Shown here: positions 58,523 to 64,000 of the stretch, in pieces
Layout: every line of letters starts with the position of its first letter
Position numbering within the stretch: position 1 is the first letter of the stretch
Source of the DNA: an uncultured Flavobacteriales bacterium
Lineage (GTDB): Bacteria > Bacteroidota > Bacteroidia > Flavobacteriales_G > Salibacteraceae
NCBI GenBank assembly: GCA_943788775.1
Contig: CALSRO010000006.1
Coordinates: 62,001 to 126,000, forward strand
Reading direction: 5' to 3'
DNA: 64,000 bases
Made by a program: the position numbers and the translations under genes
The notes under the pieces: model-generated
Told to the model about the DNA's origin: nothing
The model's database searches: none
Seen by the model: only the letters and a program-made list of their open reading frames with translations

Positions 58523-60175
58523 ATGCTGGAACAACTATATATTTCGAACTACGCATTGATACCTGAGGCCAGAATTAGTTTTAAATCTGGTTTCACTGCA
58601 ATCACTGGTGAATCTGGGGCTGGTAAATCGTTAATGATTGAAGCTCTCGGCCTTGTTGGTGGAGATAGGGCTGATTTTTCATCAATCAGGCGTGGTGAAT
58701 CAAAATCCATTGTAGAAGCAATGTTTTCATCCCTACCGGAGCATGTTTCAAACTATTTGGAAAATGGAGGGCTCGACAGTTTTGAAAATCTAATTCTAAG
58801 GAGAGAATTAACTTCGAGTGGAAGGAGCAGAGCATTTGTGAATGATTCGCCTGTTTCATTAAATGTTTTGAAAGAGTTGAGTGAACAGCTTTTTCAAATT
58901 CACGGTCAACACGAAAATTTAGCGGTAAAAAGCAGCGAGTTTCAATTTGAACAACTTGACGCTTATTCGGGTCTGCGTGCTGAGTTTAAAGCCTACAGCA
59001 GTGCTTATAATCAATTTCAAGAGGATAAAAATCGCTTAGAATCACTTAGGGAGGCTTCTCAGCAGGTGCGTAAGGATCAAGATTATTTTGAATTTCAGTT
59101 GGATGAGTTGAGTGCGCTTAAACTTGATGAAAACGAATTTGTTGAATTGGAAGAAGAATTCAAAAAGTTAGATAACGTTGAAGTGCTCCTTACCGCCACA
59201 AATGGGGCCAAAGAGTTGTTGTTTGATGATGAGTCTGCAGTAGAAAGAATCAGAAACGCGACTAAACTGCTGAACTCGGTTTCTTGTATTTCCAAAGATA
59301 TTGAGGCGCTTGCTGAAAGATTGAACTCGGTTTTTATCGAATTGTCTGACGCTGAGGATGAATTTGATCGGGCGATAGATTCATTGAATCATGATCCAGA
59401 GAGGAAAGAGGTTTTGAGACAAAAAATTGATGAAATGAATAGGCTTCTTTCAAAACATGGAGTTTCTGATATTGCTGGTTTGATTGAAATAAAGTCTGAG
59501 TACGAGTTAAAATTGTCTAGCATTGAGTCCTTTGATCAAGAATTAAATGATTTAGAGAAGAGGTGCACGAAAAGTGAAAAATTGGCGATGGACCTTGCTA
59601 ATCGCCTATCTGAATATCGAAATAGTCGTGCCGTTCAATTTCAATCTAAAGTGAACGCTAGGTTAGTAGACCTTGGAATGCCAAAGGCAGCCTTTGCTGT
59701 AGAATTAGGTAAGGCAGAGGAACTTACTAAAACAGGTATTGACACCATCGAAATGTTGTTCAACGCAAACGATTCGGTCGATTTAAAGAGAATAGGCGAT
59801 GTAGCTTCAGGTGGTGAAATTGCCAGATTGATGCTGTCATTAAAAGGAGTTCAATCCAGTCTAGAATCAGATCTGACCATGATTTTCGATGAAATTGATA
59901 CAGGCGTTAGCGGTGAGGTTGCTAAGAGAATTGGTTCGTTGATGCGAGAACTTTCAAGTTCAGCACAAATTATTTCGATTACCCATTCACCAGGCGTTGC
60001 GGCCAAAGGAAATCAACATTTAAAGATTTTTAAACATGAGTTGAACGGAGTAGTCATATCTGACTTTAAGCAATTATCAGAGGATGAGCGTATTTCAGAA
60101 CTAGCGAGCATGTTTAGTGGCAATGAGATAAATGACGCCTCCATTGAAAGTGCTAGATCGCTAAGAAATCAATAA
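58523..60175 (+). CDS. recN: DNA repair protein RecN
   Basis: The 550-residue SMC-like ATPase acts early in double-strand-break repair. It has Walker A GESGAGKS (29-36), the N-terminal LEQLYISNYALIPEARISF, FQIHGQHENLAVKSSEFQFE, two antiparallel coiled-coil arms (about 150-370) and the C-terminal ABC signature VASGGEIARLMLSLKGVQ, Walker B LTMIFDEIDTGVSGEVAKRI and ISITHSPGVAAKGNQHLKI. Full length and intact. It is divergent from the acyltransferase gene and 48 bases before fabI in the same direction. Confidence 0.97.
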   Translation: MLEQLYISNYALIPEARISFKSGFTAITGESGAGKSLMIEALGLVGGDRADFSSIRRGESKSIVEAMFSSLPEHVSNYLENGGLDSFENLILRRELTSSGRSRAFVNDSPVSLNVLKELSEQLFQIHGQHENLAVKSSEFQFEQLDAYSGLRAEFKAYSSAYNQFQEDKNRLESLREASQQVRKDQDYFEFQLDELSALKLDENEFVELEEEFKKLDNVEVLLTATNGAKELLFDDESAVERIRNATKLLNSVSCISKDIEALAERLNSVFIELSDAEDEFDRAIDSLNHDPERKEVLRQKIDEMNRLLSKHGVSDIAGLIEIKSEYELKLSSIESFDQELNDLEKRCTKSEKLAMDLANRLSEYRNSRAVQFQSKVNARLVDLGMPKAAFAVELGKAEELTKTGIDTIEMLFNANDSVDLKRIGDVASGGEIARLMLSLKGVQSSLESDLTMIFDEIDTGVSGEVAKRIGSLMRELSSSAQIISITHSPGVAAKGNQHLKIFKHELNGVVISDFKQLSEDERISELASMFSGNEINDASIESARSLRNQ

Positions 60176-60223
60176 GATTAAACAGTAATTCTATTTTTAC
60201 CTACCTAACTATAAATAGCAGAA

Positions 60224-61030
60224 ATGAATAATTTATTAAAGAATAAACGAGGGATGATTTTTGGAGCATTGGACGAACGATCTATTGCTTGGAAAGTTGC
60301 AGAGAAGGCCCACGAACAAGGCGCTAGCTTTATTTTAACTAATGCTCCGATTGCATTGAGAATGGGGACAATTAACCAATTGGCCGAAAAATGTAACACT
60401 GAAGTCATAGGTGCTGATGCAACAAGCATGGAGGACCTCGAAAATCTTTTTATTCAATCTCAAGAAAAACTGGGAGGTAAATTAGATTTTGTTTTGCATT
60501 CAATTGGTATGTCGCCAAATGTTAGAAAGAACAAAGGATACACTGACCTTAACCATGAATGGTTTCAAAAAACGCTGGATATATCGGCCTTGTCTTTTCA
60601 TAAGACAATGCAGACGGCTTGGAAATTAGATGCGATAAACGATTGGGGCAGTATTCTTGGTTTGAGCTACATCGCGGCTCAGGAAGCATATCCATTTTAC
60701 AGTGATATGGCCGATGCTAAGGCTGCATTAGAATCCATTGCAAGAAGTTTTGGATACCACTATGGAGTGCGCAATAAGGTAAGAGTAAATACGATTTCTC
60801 AGTCACCCACTGTGACCTCTGCAGGAAGTGGCATCGCAGGTTTTGATAAGTTCTTCGATTTTGCAGATGAAATGTCTCCTTTGGGAAATGCAGATGCCAA
60901 TGCCTGTGCGGATTATTGCATTACCATGTTCAGCGACCTAACAAGGTATGTTACTATGCAAAATTTATTTCATGATGGAGGATACTCGACAACAGGAATA
61001 TCCTCAAAGATTATGGATAAAATGGTTTAG
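60224..61030 (+). CDS. fabI: Enoyl-[acyl-carrier-protein] reductase (NADH)
   Basis: The 268-residue SDR enzyme performs the last reduction step of the fatty acid elongation cycle. It has GMIFGALDERSIAWKVAEKA (modified glycine motif with the SIAW sequence), LDFVLHSIGMSP, and the FabI Y-x6-K catalytic pair Tyr159 and Lys166 in FYSDMADAKAALES, followed by RVNTISQSPTVTSAGSGIAG. It is intact. A strong terminator shared with the convergent hibernation factor gene lies 18 bases beyond its stop. Confidence 0.96.
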   Translation: MNNLLKNKRGMIFGALDERSIAWKVAEKAHEQGASFILTNAPIALRMGTINQLAEKCNTEVIGADATSMEDLENLFIQSQEKLGGKLDFVLHSIGMSPNVRKNKGYTDLNHEWFQKTLDISALSFHKTMQTAWKLDAINDWGSILGLSYIAAQEAYPFYSDMADAKAALESIARSFGYHYGVRNKVRVNTISQSPTVTSAGSGIAGFDKFFDFADEMSPLGNADANACADYCITMFSDLTRYVTMQNLFHDGGYSTTGISSKIMDKMV

Positions 61031-61048
61031 ACAAGTAATTATAAAAGC

Positions 61049-61082
61049 AAAAAAAAAAGCCCCGACAATCGGGGCTTTTTTT
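61049..61082. terminator. Bidirectional terminator between fabI and the hibernation factor gene
   Basis: GCCCCGA-CAA-TCGGGGC (61059-61075), a perfect 7-bp GC-rich stem, is flanked by a run of ten A upstream and seven T downstream, so it can end transcripts from both convergent genes. Confidence 0.9.
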
Positions 61083-61383
61083 ATCTTACAGATCTCTCTA
61101 TTTCTTTTTTTCTAAGCAATTGTCGCCTTACTTTATCGATTGATTCTGCTAACGAATGTTCGAATGAGCTAGATTTATGTTCAGCAAAAACATCTTCTCC
61201 TGGTATATTGAGTTTTACTTGAGCAATCTTATTTTCCTTTTGTTCATCATATTCCAATCGCAAATACACTTCGGCTCCAATAATAGGGGAGTAGAATTTA
61301 GAAAGTCCTTCTACACGCTCCTTAGTAGAGTCTAATAATTCTTGTTTTGCACTGAATCCCACTGTTTGTATGTCCCACTTCAT
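61081..61383 (-). CDS. Ribosome hibernation promoting factor (HPF/YfiA family, short)
   Basis: The 100-residue protein matches the short ribosome-associated inhibitor family: MKWDIQTVGFSAKQELLDST with KERVEGLSKFYSPII, then VYLRLEYDEQKENKIAQVKL and DVFAEHKSSSFEHSLAESID, and a basic C-terminus (KVRRQLLRKKEIERSVR). Short HPF/RaiA proteins bind the A and P sites of 30S subunits in stationary phase. The long-HPF dimerisation domain is absent. It is preceded by a perfect 20-bp palindrome at 61410-61429. Confidence 0.88.
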   Translation of the reverse strand: MKWDIQTVGFSAKQELLDSTKERVEGLSKFYSPIIGAEVYLRLEYDEQKENKIAQVKLNIPGEDVFAEHKSSSFEHSLAESIDKVRRQLLRKKEIERSVR

Positions 61384-61409
61384 GATTATAGATTTTACGT
61401 GAAATTTAA

Positions 61410-61429
61410 CAAACCAATCAATTGGTTTG
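61410..61429. promoter_or_regulatory. Perfect palindrome upstream of the hibernation factor gene
   Basis: CAAACCAAT-CA-ATTGGTTTG is a perfect 9-bp inverted repeat around two bases. It lies 27 bases before the ATG of the HPF gene and 24 bases past the stop of the ABC transporter gene. It could be an operator, or the stem of a weak terminator (minus strand continues TTAAATTT). Confidence 0.5.
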
Positions 61430-61433
61430 ACTT

Positions 61434-61453
61434 GTCTTAACGGGAATTAAGAC
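61434..61453. terminator. Stem-loop at the end of the ABC transporter gene
   Basis: GTCTTAA-CGGGAA-TTAAGAC is a perfect 7-bp inverted repeat beginning at the last base of the stop codon. It forms a tandem with the palindrome at 61410-61429. No T run follows it directly, so it may be a 3'-end stabiliser rather than a terminator. Confidence 0.4.
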
Positions 61454-64000
61454 TAAAATTCTTTTTTGCTGAAAAAATTGAGTTTTCCAAACAAGTTTAA
61501 AAGCTTCAGGAATACATCAAAGTATAACGAAATCATCAAAGCAACAGACATGATCCATAACACTAGGATGTTTGCCGATTTTGTGCTCATTCGTTTTCCA
61601 AACAGATTCTTTTCTGGAGCATAGAAGTGCGAACCCATGCCGGTTGGAATCTGGAATACTGGATCTGCACGTTGAATTAAGTGTCCATCGAATTCGGTAA
61701 TCTGATAGAACTCCGTTTTGTTGGTGACCAAATCACTCAAACTTTCATTTTCATAATTGTTTCTTAGCTCGATAAATTTTGCCTTTTCTTCCTCGGTGCT
61801 TTCATGATCCATAATGATGCGATCCTTTATATCGCTATTATCATTATACTGTTTAATGTAAATCTTATGCAGTGTGCTTAAATGGAGCGAAAACTCATCC
61901 AAAGCATCAGCATCCAGATTCTCTATCGTGAATTTATCAATGATGTCAAAGGTCAACCCGTGACTGGTATTATTCTCTTTTTCCATCTCGTTTCTGATGG
62001 TTTCTAGATCACGCTCAATCTCTTCATTCGTATTCTTTGATTTATCCTTTAACCAATTATTCAGACGTCCAATTTTGGCCTTAAGTGCTGCGATCCAAAA
62101 GTTCTTTTTGAAATTTGCCTCTTTCATCTTTTGATCATACGGATAGAATAGCTTTTCATATTCATTCTCCATAAATTGGTTAACCGCCAACGCCTCAAAT
62201 GACCAGCGGGAAGCCATAATTTGACCAATAGGGGGTACAACACTTTGAGAGGTAATTGTAGGGTTTAACCTTTCAAACTTCACAAGCACGCCACTGAATA
62301 ATATTTGTGGGATTATTAAAAATGGAATAAGAATGTATATCGTAACTGCTGAATTGAAACTAGCCGAGATGTTCAATCCTAGCATGTTCGCGAAACAAGC
62401 CGTTGAGAATAAAATGAGCCAATAATCCCAAAGCATACCCTGAATACCAAGGATGGTGTTTCCGACAATAATGAAAGAAAACATTTGTATTGCGCTTAGT
62501 ACGAACATGATCAAAATCTTGGAAATCAGATAGCTGCCCTTACTTAAATTCAAAAACGATTCTCGTTTCCTAATTTTTTGATCCTTAAATATTTCCTCCG
62601 CACTTACAGTTAATCCCAAGAATAACGCGACAATCACCGACATGAACATATAGATGATGATGTTGCCATTTTCGTAGAATATGTATTCACCGCTAGACTC
62701 TTCACCCACCATTACATATCGTAAGAAGTAACTAAGAATGAAACTGAGTAGAGGAGCCTCTAAAAGATTTATCGCTAAGTACTGAGAGTTTGTGATTTTG
62801 GAAAGGACATCTCTGGTTATAAATACCTTGAGTTGGTTGAATGCATTTGGTGTTTTGAATTCAACCTCTGGAATAGGGGGTTTCTCCGAATTAACCTCGT
62901 GATCAAACTTTTCATTGAAAACGTTATTCCATTCTTCCGGTGAAGTTTTTCTCTTTTCAGTCAGATTTCCATATTCATCCACAACCTTGGCCTCAATGAT
63001 GTTGAATATTTGTTCTGGGTTTACATTACCACATTTTGTACACTCACTTTCACTTTGATTAATAGCCTGCACCGCAGTTTTGAAATAAACTATCGCATCC
63101 AATGGATTACCATGATAGATGGGGTATCCCCCAGTATCAGTGATCATCAATTTGTCAAACATCTTAAAGATCTCAGACGATGGCTGGTGAATAACTACAA
63201 AAATCAATTTACCCTTAAGAGCTAGTTCTTTTAAGAGATCCATTATATTTTCGGAGTCTCTCGATGATAGTCCAGAAGTTGGTTCATCAACGAATAATAC
63301 CGAAGGTTCACGAATAAGTTCTAATCCACAGTTTAGACGCTTACGTTGTCCACCCGAAATCTTCTTGTTCATTGGGTTTCCAACTTGAATATCCTTGATC
63401 TCATATAGGCCTAAGGAAATCAATGTACCATCAACACGCTCTCGTATCTGTTCGTCCGATAGGCCATCAAAACAAAGCTTTGCGTTTAAAAACAAGTTTT
63501 GATAAACAGTGAGCTCTTCTATAAGTAAGTCATCCTGACTGATATAACCAATCATTCCATTTACATCATCAATGTCGTGGTGTATGTCAATACCATTGAT
63601 TGTTACTGAGCCAGAGTAGGGTGTATAAGCACCATTTAAAATATTCAACAATGTGGACTTACCTGAACCCGAAGCCCCCATTATTCCAATAAGACTTCCT
63701 GACTCTTCAGAAAACTTAAGAGTGTGCAGTCCTATTTTTCCTCCCTTGAATCGATAGGTGATGTCGTTTGCAGCAAAAACAATTTTGTTCTGACTTCTGT
63801 CGCTAAGGAAGCTACTAATTATGTCACTATAATAGATCGGGCTTACCTTAGTACTTCTAATCGAAGAACCTTGAGTCATGATGTAAGTCCTCTCTGGGTC
63901 AATGATTTGACCATTTAGAAGAAGCTCTTCCTTGCCAAAATACTTCAAGGCATACATTCCAACGCTGCCAATATTTTGAATTGCTAAGGTTCCACTCAAC
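61453..64000 (-). CDS. ABCG-like ABC transporter (ATPase plus permease), N-terminus outside window
   Basis: The frame is open to the window edge, so the first part is missing; TTG at 63999 is not the start. What remains (~849 codons) begins with an FHA-like or N-terminal beta region (LAIQNIGSVGMYALKYFG to YYSDIISSFLS), then an ATPase with Walker A GASGSGKS, ISGGQRKRLN signature and VLFVDEPTSGLSSRDSE, of the ABCG order (ATPase first). A Cys pair (ECTKCGNVNPEQIF) follows, then a six-helix permease with a long internal extension rich in charged helices (EIERDLETIRNEMEKENN) and a last transmembrane helix near the C-terminus. Bacteroidota homologues are ~1000 residues; the transported substrate is unknown. 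Confidence 0.88.
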   Translation of the reverse strand, partial: LSGTLAIQNIGSVGMYALKYFGKEELLLNGQIIDPERTYIMTQGSSIRSTKVSPIYYSDIISSFLSDRSQNKIVFAANDITYRFKGGKIGLHTLKFSEESGSLIGIMGASGSGKSTLLNILNGAYTPYSGSVTINGIDIHHDIDDVNGMIGYISQDDLLIEELTVYQNLFLNAKLCFDGLSDEQIRERVDGTLISLGLYEIKDIQVGNPMNKKISGGQRKRLNCGLELIREPSVLFVDEPTSGLSSRDSENIMDLLKELALKGKLIFVVIHQPSSEIFKMFDKLMITDTGGYPIYHGNPLDAIVYFKTAVQAINQSESECTKCGNVNPEQIFNIIEAKVVDEYGNLTEKRKTSPEEWNNVFNEKFDHEVNSEKPPIPEVEFKTPNAFNQLKVFITRDVLSKITNSQYLAINLLEAPLLSFILSYFLRYVMVGEESSGEYIFYENGNIIIYMFMSVIVALFLGLTVSAEEIFKDQKIRKRESFLNLSKGSYLISKILIMFVLSAIQMFSFIIVGNTILGIQGMLWDYWLILFSTACFANMLGLNISASFNSAVTIYILIPFLIIPQILFSGVLVKFERLNPTITSQSVVPPIGQIMASRWSFEALAVNQFMENEYEKLFYPYDQKMKEANFKKNFWIAALKAKIGRLNNWLKDKSKNTNEEIERDLETIRNEMEKENNTSHGLTFDIIDKFTIENLDADALDEFSLHLSTLHKIYIKQYNDNSDIKDRIIMDHESTEEEKAKFIELRNNYENESLSDLVTNKTEFYQITEFDGHLIQRADPVFQIPTGMGSHFYAPEKNLFGKRMSTKSANILVLWIMSVALMISLYFDVFLKLLNLFGKLNFFSKKEF

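Overview
The window looks like the chromosome of a marine or environmental member of the Bacteroidota, most likely Flavobacteriia. The evidence is a type IX secretion cargo with a C-terminal type B (gliding-motility-associated) sorting domain, DUF5723, DUF4294 and DUF6728-like genes, many LxxC lipoproteins, GldL/GldM-like sequence, moderately low GC, and many start regions carrying the Bacteroidota sigma factor box TAnnTTTG. It is mostly ordinary core chromosome. I see no rRNA, tRNA, CRISPR array, insertion sequence or phage gene.

Layout. 1-4.4 kb: end of a PA0069-type radical SAM gene, a secreted Cys-rich gene split by an in-frame TGA, a large T9SS cargo and a SUMF1-fold protein. 4.4-13.8 kb: AMP nucleosidase pair, acyltransferase, Na+/solute symporter, NfeD-type membrane protease with a TPR partner, and an hbd-pruA catabolic pair. 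14-17.5 kb: a hybrid-PAS histidine kinase and a LytTR response regulator, each broken by its own one-base frameshift. 17.5-23.7 kb: small exported proteins, OmpA-type protein, PnuC, sulfotransferase, a frameshifted TfoX-like gene, a lipidated RidA, PabA, a glycosyltransferase and an Smr protein.

23.8-25.6 kb holds the most unusual locus: a PadR regulator with a perfect inverted-repeat operator, overlapping a gene that appears to fuse a PadR-associated helical domain, two GldL-like transmembrane hairpins and a GldM-like periplasmic domain in one polypeptide. It is closed by two stem-loops.

25.7-41.9 kb is nearly all on the minus strand: uvrB, then (in transcription order from 41.9 kb downwards) a polysaccharide operon of nucleotide-sugar/glycosyltransferase genes, asnB, GT4, Wza-like and Wzc-like export proteins, rmlC and a WecA/MraY-type initiating transferase, running on without clear break into a lytic transglycosylase, uvrA and a cystathionine gamma-synthase-family enzyme. 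42-50 kb: YdcF, DUF5723 barrel, PhoD phosphatase, an SRPBCC protein, YciI, lipidated MsrA, a large membrane protein. 50-57 kb: M48 protease, sucC, then an overlapping cassette of trypsin-like protease, lipoprotein, outer-membrane barrel and accC. 57-64 kb: DUF4294, lipid A-type acyltransferase, recN, fabI, ribosome hibernation factor and an ABCG-like transporter cut by the window end.

Two themes cross the window. First, many genes have the TAnnTTTG box ending only 4 to 6 bases before the start codon, which implies leaderless or nearly leaderless mRNAs. Second, four reading frames (526-960, 14778-16776, 16748-17481, 20993-21294) are each interrupted by one substitution or indel while much longer neighbours are intact, pointing to local gene decay or, less likely, clustered base-calling errors.
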